A model generated the notes under the pieces. That model searched no databases, was not told where the DNA came from, and saw only the letters and a list, made by a program, of their open reading frames with translations. DNA of 64,000 nucleotides from Denitromonas iodatirespirans. Its GTDB lineage: Bacteria > Pseudomonadota > Gammaproteobacteria > Burkholderiales > Rhodocyclaceae. The stretch lies in the NCBI RefSeq assembly GCF_018524365.1, contig NZ_JAEKFT010000022.1, positions 1 to 64,000 of the forward strand. Reading direction: 5' to 3'. A program made the position numbers and the translations under genes. Positions 37,501-45,187 of this stretch are shown piece by piece. Every line of letters begins with the position of its first letter. Position 1 is the stretch's first letter.

Positions 37501-37938
37501 ATGACGCCGCTGGAAATACGGGAAGTCTGTGACGCCTGCCGAACGCTGGTGCTGCGCGCGGCCGCGCGGGCCGATGGCGGCGACGCCGAGGGGCTGGCGG
37601 CGTTGTTCGCCGAGGACGGGATGTTGGTCCGCCCCGACGGCATCCGGCTGCAAGGGCGCGAGGCGATCCGCGCGGCCTATGCCGCCAGGCCTGCCGAACG
37701 CCTGACCCGGCATGTGGTCAGCAACACCCTGGTGGAGATCGTTTCGCCCACCGAGGCGCAGGCGTGCAGCTACGTGCTGCTGTGGTCCGGTTCGCTGGCC
37801 GACCCGGCCGGGCCGAGAGGCCGGCCGGCGCACGGGCTACCGGTGCTTGGCGAGTTCGACGACCGTTTCGCGCTGACCCCCGACGGTTGGCGCATCCTGC
37901 ATCGCGAGGCCCGTTTCGTGCTGCATGCCAGCCACTGA
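37501..37938 (+). CDS. SnoaL-like / NTF2-fold protein
   Basis: A 145-residue protein with the cone-shaped NTF2-like pattern: RAAARADGGDAEGLAALFAEDG near residue 20, LQGREAIRAAYAAR, and a C-terminal DGWRILHREARFVLHAS. These folds include SnoaL-type cyclases, ketosteroid isomerases and the beta subunits of ring-hydroxylating dioxygenases. A catalytic function cannot be assigned. It begins 17 bp after the hydrolase stop and 24 bp before the LigA-like gene. Confidence 0.82.
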   Translation: MTPLEIREVCDACRTLVLRAAARADGGDAEGLAALFAEDGMLVRPDGIRLQGREAIRAAYAARPAERLTRHVVSNTLVEIVSPTEAQACSYVLLWSGSLADPAGPRGRPAHGLPVLGEFDDRFALTPDGWRILHREARFVLHASH

Positions 37939-37962
37939 AATCCGCCAACGGAGCAATGACCC

Positions 37963-38394
37963 ATGGCACTCGATAAACCCTACCTCGATGTTCCCGGTAC
38001 CACGGTGTTCGATGCCGACCAGTCGCGCAAGGGCTACTGGCTCAACCAGTTCTGCATGTCGCTGATGAAGGCCGAGAACCGCACGCGCTTCAAGGCGGAC
38101 GAAGATGCCTACCTGAACGAATGGCCGATGAGCGAGGCGCAGCGGGACGCCGTGCTGGCGCGCGATCTGAACCGCTGCATCGCGCTGGGCGGCAGCATCT
38201 ACTTCCTGGTCAAGATCGGCGCAACCGATGGCATCAGCGTGCAGAAGATGGTCGGCAGCATGACCGGCATGAGCGAGGCGGCCTATCGCGACATGATGCT
38301 CGCCGGCGGCCGCTCGCCGGAGGGGAACCGCTACCTGGGCGAGGCGGGCGATGCACAAGGCCCGCTGCCCGCGGAGACGCCGACGAAGCGCTAG
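37963..38394 (+). CDS. ligA: Protocatechuate 4,5-dioxygenase alpha subunit-like protein (LigA)
   Basis: A 143-residue protein matching the LigA small subunit: VPGTTVFDADQSRKGYWLN, QFCMSLMKAENRTRFKADE, LARDLNRCIALGGSIYFL and SMTGMSEAAYRDMMLAGGRSP are hallmark segments. LigA covers the active site of the catalytic iron subunit LigB in extradiol cleavage of protocatechuate/gallate-type catechols. No LigB gene is adjacent: the gene is last in its run and faces the end of a leftward operon. The partner is elsewhere or the protein has another role. Given vanillin dehydrogenase in the window, a protocatechuate branch is reasonable. Confidence 0.88.
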   Translation: MALDKPYLDVPGTTVFDADQSRKGYWLNQFCMSLMKAENRTRFKADEDAYLNEWPMSEAQRDAVLARDLNRCIALGGSIYFLVKIGATDGISVQKMVGSMTGMSEAAYRDMMLAGGRSPEGNRYLGEAGDAQGPLPAETPTKR

Positions 38395-38520
38395 CGGCGC
38401 GGTGTGCTGCGGGCGTGGACCTCCGTCAGCGGCAGGGCCTGCTCGCTGACGCTTGGGCGTGTTGCCCGTCCTTTTTTCGGCGCCTTTCCAGTCGCCTCTC
38501 CCATCGCCATCCGCTCGCCC

Positions 38521-38603
38521 ACGAAAAAGCGCCGCGCCGTCGACCGTCCGTGTGGATCGGCGAAGGCGCGGCGCTGCAGCCGGGCGCAAGGAGCGCGCCC
38601 GGC
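38521..38603 (-). terminator. Terminator of the leftward ligase-HCHL-ALDH operon
   Basis: Two hairpins follow the aldehyde dehydrogenase stop on the minus strand. The first has a 9-bp stem 38579-38587 with 38595-38603. The second has an 11-bp stem 38528-38538 with 38565-38575, followed on the minus strand by TTTTTCGT, a good intrinsic terminator. The 211 bp between ligA and this operon hold nothing else. Confidence 0.7.
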
Positions 38604-38605
38604 GC

Positions 38606-40012
38606 TCAGCCCCTGGCGAGGTTGATGACCTTGGCCTGGGTGTATTCCTCCAGGCCGTCACGGCCGAGTTCGGTACCGATGCCCGACTGCTTGACGCCGC
38701 GGAAGGGGTAGCTCGGGTTGATGTCGAGCGTCTTGTTCACCCAGACGGTACCCGAGTTGATGCGCCGCGCGACGGCGCAGGCCCGGGCCGTGTCGCCGCT
38801 CCAGACGCTGCCGCACAGGCCGTATTCGCTGTCGTTGATGCGCGCCACGGCGTCGTCGAGGTCGCGGTAGCGCAGCACTGGTAATACCGGGCCGAACTGC
38901 TCCTCGCGCACCAGGCGGGCATCGTCGGGAATGTCGCGCACGATGGTCGGGGCGATGAAGTAGCCGGGGCGGTCGAGCGCCTTGCCGCCGGCGATGACCT
39001 TGCCACGCGTATGTGCGTCGTCCAGGTAGCCCTTGAGCTTGTCGTACTGCATGCGGTTCTGGACCGGTCCCATCTGGGTGGTGAGGTCGAGGCCATTGCC
39101 GACGACGGTGGCCTCGGCCAGCAGTGCCAGCGCGTTGCACACGGCGTCGTAGAGCGCATCGGGCACATACACCCGCTTGATCGCGGCGCAGATCTGACCG
39201 GCGTTGAACATCGCGCCATTGAAGATCTTCTGCGCGACCTCCGCCGGATCGGCGTCGTCGAGCACCAGTGCGGCGTCGTTCCCGCCAAGCTCCAGCGTCA
39301 GCCGCTTCAGCGTGTCGGCGCCGCTGGCCATGACCTTGCGGCCGGTCGCGGTGGAGCCGGTGAACGCCACCTTGGCGATGTGCGGATGGCCGGTCAGCAG
39401 CGGGCCGAGGTCGTTCTGGTCGGTGATGACGTTGACTACCCCGGCCGGTAACACGCTGGCGCAGATCTCGCCGAGGCGCAGCGTCGTCAGCGGCGTTGTC
39501 GGCGCCGGTTTGAGGATCATGGTGTTGCCGGCCATCAGACCCGGGCCGAGCTTGTTGGCGAGCAGCACCAGGGGGAAGTTCCACGGCGCGATCGCTGCCA
39601 CGACGCCGAGCGGCGCGCGCGTCTCGATGGCCTGGCCGGCCTCGTCTTCGTGCAACACCTCGTCGGCCAGCGTCATCCCGGCGAAGGTGCGCAGGATGCG
39701 CGCTGCCTCGTGGACCTCGAACTCGGCACCGAAGACCGGCCGCCCTTGTTCGCGGGTCAGCAGCGGGGCGAGTGTGTCCGCCTGTGCGTCGAGCGCGTCG
39801 GCGATCTGCAGCACCCGCGCCTTGCGGGCGTCCCACGACATGGCCGACCAGTCGGGGAAGGCGGCCCTGGCGGCGGCGATCGCTTCTTCGGCCTGGGCCG
39901 CCGAGGCCCGCGGGCAGTGGGTGAAGACCTCGCCGGTGGCCGGGTCGATGACCTCCATGGTCGTGGCGCCATCGACCAGCCGGCCGCCGATCAGCAGTTT
40001 GAACTCATTCAT
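38606..40012 (-). CDS. NAD(P)-dependent aldehyde dehydrogenase
   Basis: Cytosolic ALDH-superfamily enzyme of 468 residues. Visible elements: APWNFPLVLLANKLGPGLMAGNT near residue 140, the Rossmann-type FTGSTATGRKV, the general base Glu in LTLELGGND, and nucleophile Cys in FNAGQICAAIKRVYV. It is the last gene of the ligase-HCHL-ALDH operon, 13 bp after HCHL, so the aromatic aldehyde released by HCHL (vanillin, 4-hydroxybenzaldehyde or similar) is the likely substrate. It is only distantly related to the vanillin dehydrogenase at 51598-53046, so substrate range may differ. Confidence 0.9.
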   Translation of the reverse strand: MNEFKLLIGGRLVDGATTMEVIDPATGEVFTHCPRASAAQAEEAIAAARAAFPDWSAMSWDARKARVLQIADALDAQADTLAPLLTREQGRPVFGAEFEVHEAARILRTFAGMTLADEVLHEDEAGQAIETRAPLGVVAAIAPWNFPLVLLANKLGPGLMAGNTMILKPAPTTPLTTLRLGEICASVLPAGVVNVITDQNDLGPLLTGHPHIAKVAFTGSTATGRKVMASGADTLKRLTLELGGNDAALVLDDADPAEVAQKIFNGAMFNAGQICAAIKRVYVPDALYDAVCNALALLAEATVVGNGLDLTTQMGPVQNRMQYDKLKGYLDDAHTRGKVIAGGKALDRPGYFIAPTIVRDIPDDARLVREEQFGPVLPVLRYRDLDDAVARINDSEYGLCGSVWSGDTARACAVARRINSGTVWVNKTLDINPSYPFRGVKQSGIGTELGRDGLEEYTQAKVINLARG

Positions 40013-40025
40013 AGTGTGTCTCCGT

Positions 40026-40856
40026 TCAGCGTTTATAGGCCTGCAGCCCCGGCTTGATGCTCTTCTCGTCGAGGAACTGCGTCAGCCCCTTGGTGCGGCC
40101 CTTTTCGGTATCGCGATGGTTGGACTGGTCGACCTTGGCGTAGAGGTAGTCTTCGCCCTGTTCCCAGGTCAGTTCGCGGCAGCGCTTGAAGCCATGCTTG
40201 GCGATGCGCATCACGGTGGGGTTCTTCTCCAGCAGCTTGCCGGCCAGCACCTTGACCTCGTCGCGCAGTTGGGCGCGCGGCACGCTCTTGTTGACCAGAC
40301 CCATGGCGGCGGCTTCGGGGCCGGTCCAGGTGTCGCCGGTCATCACGTAGTGCAGAGCCTGGCGATGGCCCATGGTGTCGGCCACGGCCTTGCTCACCAG
40401 GTTGCCCGGCGGGATGCCCCAGTTGATCTCCGACAGGCCGAACACCGCCTCGTCGGCGCAGATGGCCAGATCGCAGGCGACCAGCGGCGAGAAGGCGCCG
40501 CCGAAGCACCAGCCGTTGACCATGGCGATGGTCGGCTTGTTGTAGAAGCGCAGTTGCTTCCATTGCCAGTCGGAGGCCTGGCGGCGCATGCGCTCCTGGT
40601 AGAGGTCGGACTTGCCGTCGGTTTCGCGGAAGTATTCCTTCAGGTCCATGCCGGCCGACCACGACTCGCCGGCGCCGGTGAGCACCAGCACGCCGACGTC
40701 GTCATCCAGTTCCAGGGTGTCGAGTACCTCGCCCATTTCGCGGTTGAGCGTGGGGCTCATGGCGTTGCGCTTTTCCGGTCGGTTGAAAGTGATCCAGGCG
40801 ATGCCGGCGTCCACCTCGACGGTGACGGTCTGCCAGCGGTTCTTGTATCGGGACAT
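40026..40856 (-). CDS. ech: p-Hydroxycinnamoyl-CoA hydratase/lyase (HCHL), copy 1
   Basis: Crotonase-fold enzyme (276 residues) that hydrates feruloyl- or p-coumaroyl-CoA and cleaves it to vanillin or 4-hydroxybenzaldehyde plus acetyl-CoA. Residues known to matter in Pseudomonas HCHL are present at the same numbers: Ser123, Glu143 (LSEINWG) and Tyr239 (DYLYAK). The sequence MSRYKNRWQTVTVEVDAG and FNRPEKRNAMSP is typical. GAGGAG precedes the ATG. From about residue 100 to the end it is almost identical, at DNA level too, to copy 2 at 53162-53998, whereas the first 50 codons differ more. Flanked by a CoA ligase and an ALDH. Confidence 0.93.
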   Translation of the reverse strand: MSRYKNRWQTVTVEVDAGIAWITFNRPEKRNAMSPTLNREMGEVLDTLELDDDVGVLVLTGAGESWSAGMDLKEYFRETDGKSDLYQERMRRQASDWQWKQLRFYNKPTIAMVNGWCFGGAFSPLVACDLAICADEAVFGLSEINWGIPPGNLVSKAVADTMGHRQALHYVMTGDTWTGPEAAAMGLVNKSVPRAQLRDEVKVLAGKLLEKNPTVMRIAKHGFKRCRELTWEQGEDYLYAKVDQSNHRDTEKGRTKGLTQFLDEKSIKPGLQAYKR

Positions 40857-40874
40857 TGAGTGGGTCTCCTCGTT

Positions 40875-42872
40875 TCAGGTCTTGACGGTTTCGCCGCCGC
40901 GCCGCTGCGCGGCAAACGCGATGAAATAGTCGAGCGCGCCCGGATTGGCCATCGCGCTGCGATTGGCTGCCGCTTCCGGCGGGGCGCCCATCAGGATGCG
41001 ACGCACCGGAACCTCCATCGTCTTGCCGGTGATGGTCGCGGGAATCTCGGGAACCTGGTGGATCTCGTCGGGGACATGGCGTGGCGTGAACTCGCTTTTC
41101 AGGCGCGCGCAGATCTTCGCCTCGAGCGCCTCGTCGAGCGTCAGCCCCTCGGCCAGCTTGACGAACAGCGGCATGTAGAAGCGCCCGCCGGGCAGGTCGA
41201 GGTTCACGATCAGTGCGGCCTCGATCTCGTCGATGCGCGCCAGTGAGCGATAGATCTCGGCGGTGCCGATGCGCACCCCGTGGCGGTTCAATGTGGCGTC
41301 CGAGCGGCCGAGCACGAAGCACGCGCCATCGGCGCGGATGCGGAAGTAGTCGCCATGGCGCCAGATCCCGGGATAAGTGTCGAAATAGGTCTCGCGGTAG
41401 CGCATGTCGTCCGCGTCGTTCCAGAAGTACAGCGGCATCGATGGCATCGGTTCGGTGATGACCAGTTCGCCGACCTCATCGATGAGAGCATGGCCCTGTC
41501 CGTCGAACGCTTTCACCGCTACGCCCAACGAGGGGCCCTGGATCTCGCCGGCATGCACCGGTTGCGTCGGCACGCCGCCGACGAAGCCGGTGCAGCAATC
41601 GGTGCCACCGCTGCCGTTGGCCACCCACAGGTCGGCTTTCACGTTGTCATAGAACCAGGCCATGCATTCGGCCGTCGCTGGCGAGCCGGCCAGGGAAATC
41701 ATGCGTAGCGCCGACAGGTCATAGCGCTCGCCCGGCACCACGCCGGCCCGGGCCAGTTGGTCCACGTAGGTCGGACTGGCACCAAGATGCGTTGCCCGGG
41801 CGTCTTGCACCATGCGCCACAGCATGTCGCGTTCGGGGTAGGCCGGGTTGCCGTCGTAGAGCACGGGCAGCGCGCCGGTCAGGGTCGTGCCGACCAGGAA
41901 ATTCCACAGCATCCAGCCGCTGGTGGTGTGGAAGAAGATGCGCTCGCCCGGATGCAGGTCGAAGTGGAAGCTGGCGTTTTTGAGCGTTTCGAGCAGGATG
42001 CCGCCGTGCCCATGCACGATGGCCTTGGGCAGCCCGGTGGTGCCGGAGGAGAACAGCACCCACAGGGGATGGTCGAAGGGAACCTGCTCGAAGCGGAAAT
42101 CCGCCGCCTGGACGGGTGGCCGGTCCATCAGTGCGTCCCAGCGCACGACGTTGGCGTCGGGCAGGTGGGCGCCGTCGCTGTCCGGCCCCGGCAACAGGAC
42201 GACATGCGTCAGGCTGTCGAGCGCGCCGACGATGTGCGCCAGTTCGTCCCGCCGGTCATGCTGCTTGCCGCCGTAGCGGTAGCCGTCGATGCAGAACAGG
42301 ACCTTGGGCGAGAGCTGGGTCAGCCGGTCGAGCACGCCGCGGGCGCCGAAGTCGGGCGAGCAGCAGGCCCACACGGCGCCGATGGCGGTGGTCGCCAGCA
42401 GGGCCACCAGGGTTTCCGGCCGGTTCGGCATCCAGGCGGCCACGCGATCGCCGGGTTGCACGCCCATGGCACGCAGCTCGGTGGCGAGGCCTCGCACCTG
42501 CTGGGCCAGTGTCTCCCAGGGCAGCGCACGCAGCGGCTGGGTCTCGCTCATCGACAGCAGGGCATCGCCGCCGCGCTGCGCGCCACGCAGGACATGTTGG
42601 GCGTAGTTCAGCCGCGCGCCGGGAAACCACTGCGTGCCGGGCATCGTGCGTCGGCCCCGCACGGCGCTCGGTGGGGTGGAGGCCTCGATGTCGAAGTAGT
42701 CCCACAGCGCCTGCCAGAAGCCGTCGACATCCGTGGTGGACCAGCGCCAGAGGCTGGCGTAGTCGGGCAGGTGCTGGCCCTGTGTGTGTTCGAGCCAGCG
42801 ACAAAACGCTGTGATATTGGCTGATTCCACCTGTTCCGGACGCGGGGTCCACAACAGCTTGCCTTCTTGCAT
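40875..42872 (-). CDS. Acetoacetyl-CoA synthetase-like acyl-CoA ligase
   Basis: ANL-superfamily ligase of 665 residues closest to acetoacetate-CoA ligase (AacS) by its N-terminal domain (LWRWSTTDVDGFWQALWDYF), length and the motif PLWVLFSSGTTGLPKAIVHGHG (AMP/ATP-binding P3 loop). It also has WMLWNFLV, NGSGGTDCCTGFVGG, WRHGDYF and the C-terminal catalytic-lysine region TGKTMEVPVRRILMG. ATG at 42872 has GGAGG at 6-base spacing, while ATG at 42878 abuts the site. Leading the operon with HCHL and ALDH suggests it may activate an aryl or beta-keto acid of the same pathway rather than acetoacetate. Both remain open. Confidence 0.85.
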   Translation of the reverse strand: MQEGKLLWTPRPEQVESANITAFCRWLEHTQGQHLPDYASLWRWSTTDVDGFWQALWDYFDIEASTPPSAVRGRRTMPGTQWFPGARLNYAQHVLRGAQRGGDALLSMSETQPLRALPWETLAQQVRGLATELRAMGVQPGDRVAAWMPNRPETLVALLATTAIGAVWACCSPDFGARGVLDRLTQLSPKVLFCIDGYRYGGKQHDRRDELAHIVGALDSLTHVVLLPGPDSDGAHLPDANVVRWDALMDRPPVQAADFRFEQVPFDHPLWVLFSSGTTGLPKAIVHGHGGILLETLKNASFHFDLHPGERIFFHTTSGWMLWNFLVGTTLTGALPVLYDGNPAYPERDMLWRMVQDARATHLGASPTYVDQLARAGVVPGERYDLSALRMISLAGSPATAECMAWFYDNVKADLWVANGSGGTDCCTGFVGGVPTQPVHAGEIQGPSLGVAVKAFDGQGHALIDEVGELVITEPMPSMPLYFWNDADDMRYRETYFDTYPGIWRHGDYFRIRADGACFVLGRSDATLNRHGVRIGTAEIYRSLARIDEIEAALIVNLDLPGGRFYMPLFVKLAEGLTLDEALEAKICARLKSEFTPRHVPDEIHQVPEIPATITGKTMEVPVRRILMGAPPEAAANRSAMANPGALDYFIAFAAQRRGGETVKT

Positions 42873-43030
42873 GACCATCCTCCATGAGTTCGGGGTCTGT
42901 GTTTGCGGCCTCGGTGGATCGCCCGGCCATGACGCAGGTGCATGGCGACATGCGCTTGCCGGTGAGCGCTCGTGAGCTGTAAGGAAACCGCGTGAGCAGA
43001 CAACCTCAGCGTGCGCCGGCAAGCGGCGGA

Positions 43031-43072
43031 CGGGAAGTTCGTTTTGTCGCCTCATCGATACGGTTTGGTTAT
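43031..43072 (-). promoter_or_regulatory. Shared 42-bp element, copy facing the ligase operon
   Basis: On the minus strand it begins ATAACCAAACCGTATCG and ends TTCCCG. It matches the copy at 43257-43298 at 32 of 42 ungapped positions (16 of the first 17). Its downstream edge is 158 bp before the ligase start codon. A regulator site or a shared promoter core; its protein is unknown. Confidence 0.6.
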
Positions 43073-43256
43073 TGATGCCGGAATGCTGCAGCGCGATGCA
43101 TCGCCGCGGGCTCGCCGGACGCGGCCGGTGGCGACATCGGAACGGTCTGTGGCAGGGGCGCAGAAGTCGCCGCTTGAAAGGCCGGATGACCTCAGGCCGG
43201 CAGTCGCTCTTAGCGGCTGCCAATGGTTGGATCTGATGCTTTGGCGAAGGCGTGTC

Positions 43257-43298
43257 ATAACCAAATCGTATCGCATAGGCGGGAAAAACGATTTCCCG
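43257..43298 (+). promoter_or_regulatory. Shared 42-bp element, copy facing the DUF1302 gene
   Basis: Begins ATAACCAAATCGTATCG on the plus strand and ends TTTCCCG. It is oriented towards the DUF1302 gene with its downstream edge 167 bp before the start codon, mirroring the other copy. The remaining 593-bp intergenic stretch (42873-43465) shows no convincing gene; it holds this pair of elements and is the divergent control region. Confidence 0.6.
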
Positions 43299-43465
43299 GA
43301 GGGCGCCGGAACGATCAATCTTTCAGCGCCGCCAGGAGTCGATGCGGTACTACGGGGATGTCGGGGACGGGGGCGCCGGATGCTCGGCCAGTGGCTAGCG
43401 CTTCGGCAGGCGGCATCGTCCGACAAACAATCGACCGGCAATGATCGGTCAAGAGGAGACACGTG

Positions 43466-45163
43466 ATGCTTTCATACCGTCTGGCGGTGACTGCGGCCCT
43501 GTTCGGGGTATCGGCCGCCCACGCTTTCGACATTGACACCGCGGATCCGGATCTGCGCATGCGCTTCGACATCACGCCGAAGTACAGCACGGCCTATCGC
43601 TTGAAGAATCCCTCCGCAGGGCTGACGCGGCTGGACGTGGCGGGCGATCCGGGGAGGGTGAATGAAGACGACGGCGACCACAATTTCGACCGGGGTGTGA
43701 TTTCCAACCGACTCGATTTGCTCACCGAATTCGATGTGCGCTACAGGAACCTCGGCTTCCGGGTCAGTGGTGCCGCTTGGCTCGATGGGGCCTATCTGCA
43801 GCGCAACGACTACAAGGGCACCGAGATCTACGCCAACGGCGTGCCGACCGGCACGGTGGTGTCCACCGCCAATACCGGGGCGGGCCGCGATGCCGACGAA
43901 TTCCTGCGCTCGACCCGCGACCAGCATGGCAAGGGCAGCGAATTCCTCGATGTGTTCGGCTATGCCAAAGGCACGATCGGCGACATGCCGGCCACCGTGC
44001 GGGTCGGCCGGCACACGCTGCAATGGGGCGAAAGCCTGTTTTTCGGCCAGAACGGCATTGCCAATGCCCAGGGGCCGGTGGATGTGGCCAAGGTCGTCTC
44101 GGTGCCCGACTGGAAGTTCAAGGAAGTTCTTTTGCCGGTGGAGCAGGTGTCGGCGTCCCTGGGGCTGACGGACGAGTTGTCGCTCAGCGCGTATTACCAG
44201 CTCAAGTGGCGGGGCAGCCGGATCCCCGGCGTCGGCAGCTATTTCTCCAATCAGGACTACGTGGGCACCGGCAGCGTCAACTTCGGCCCCGGCGTCGATC
44301 TGCCCTATCGGAGCCGCCGCGACCTGGAGCCGCGGGATTCGGGCCAGGGCGGCATCCAGGTGCGTTGGAGCCCGGCCGACAGCAACTTCGAGTATGGCTT
44401 CTATGCTGCGCAATATCACGACAAGGTGCTGGCTGCGCCAGTGTTCGACTTCGTCAATGGCGACGTGCATCTGGCCTACGCTGAAAACATCCGCACGCTC
44501 GGTGCCAGTGTGACCTCGTCGATCGGATCGCTCAACTGGGCACTCGAAGGCTCTCTGCGCTGGAACGCGCCGCTCAACAGCGATCCCGCCGTACTGGTGC
44601 CCGGCTCGGCGGTGACCCGTTGCGGTGATGACGATGCGCCGTGTTTCGCCGTCGGCCGGACGGCGCATCTGCTGCTCAACGGCGTCTATCTGCTGAGCCC
44701 CAATGCCTTCTGGGAGGGCGGGGCGGTGCTGGGCGAGCTGGCCTATAACCGCACGCTGAAAGTCACCAAGGACATCTTCAACGGCGTGGGTGGCGGCCTG
44801 GACGGCAACACCACCAAAGACGCCTGGGCGCTGCGCATGATTTTCGAGCCGCAGTACTTCCAGGTATTGCCGGGGCTTGACCTGTCGGTGCCCGTCAGCG
44901 TGGCCTACAACTTCGGCGGTCGCTCCTCGGCGGTGGCGAACTTCGCCGGTGGCGTCTCGGATGGCGGCAGTTACAGCGTCGGCCTGAAGGGGATCTATCG
45001 CACCGTCTGGAATTTCTCGCTGGCCTACACCGACTACTTCGGTCGCGAAGACACCTTCACGGAGACGCTCGTCGATGGCAGCGCGACGCCACGCCAGCTC
45101 ACCTTCGGCCAGTCGCTGAAGGATCGTGCCTACGTGTCCTTCAGTATTTCGCGCACCTTCTGA
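43466..45163 (+). CDS. DUF1302 outer-membrane beta-barrel protein
   Basis: A 565-residue exported protein of the DUF1302 family. Signal peptide (RLAVTAALFGVSAAHA), alternating amphipathic strands, VRVGRHTLQWGESLFFGQNGIANAQGP in the first third, and a terminal aromatic strand (YVSFSISRTF) ending in Phe, typical of outer-membrane barrels. Members usually pair with DUF1329 proteins near degradation genes for aromatic, terpenoid or fatty compounds, and are suspected in uptake; none of this is proven here. ATG at 43466 has AAGAGGAG upstream. Followed after 24 bp by the DUF1329 gene. Confidence 0.9.
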   Translation: MLSYRLAVTAALFGVSAAHAFDIDTADPDLRMRFDITPKYSTAYRLKNPSAGLTRLDVAGDPGRVNEDDGDHNFDRGVISNRLDLLTEFDVRYRNLGFRVSGAAWLDGAYLQRNDYKGTEIYANGVPTGTVVSTANTGAGRDADEFLRSTRDQHGKGSEFLDVFGYAKGTIGDMPATVRVGRHTLQWGESLFFGQNGIANAQGPVDVAKVVSVPDWKFKEVLLPVEQVSASLGLTDELSLSAYYQLKWRGSRIPGVGSYFSNQDYVGTGSVNFGPGVDLPYRSRRDLEPRDSGQGGIQVRWSPADSNFEYGFYAAQYHDKVLAAPVFDFVNGDVHLAYAENIRTLGASVTSSIGSLNWALEGSLRWNAPLNSDPAVLVPGSAVTRCGDDDAPCFAVGRTAHLLLNGVYLLSPNAFWEGGAVLGELAYNRTLKVTKDIFNGVGGGLDGNTTKDAWALRMIFEPQYFQVLPGLDLSVPVSVAYNFGGRSSAVANFAGGVSDGGSYSVGLKGIYRTVWNFSLAYTDYFGREDTFTETLVDGSATPRQLTFGQSLKDRAYVSFSISRTF

Positions 45164-45187
45164 TCGATCCGCTCACGGAGACGTACC

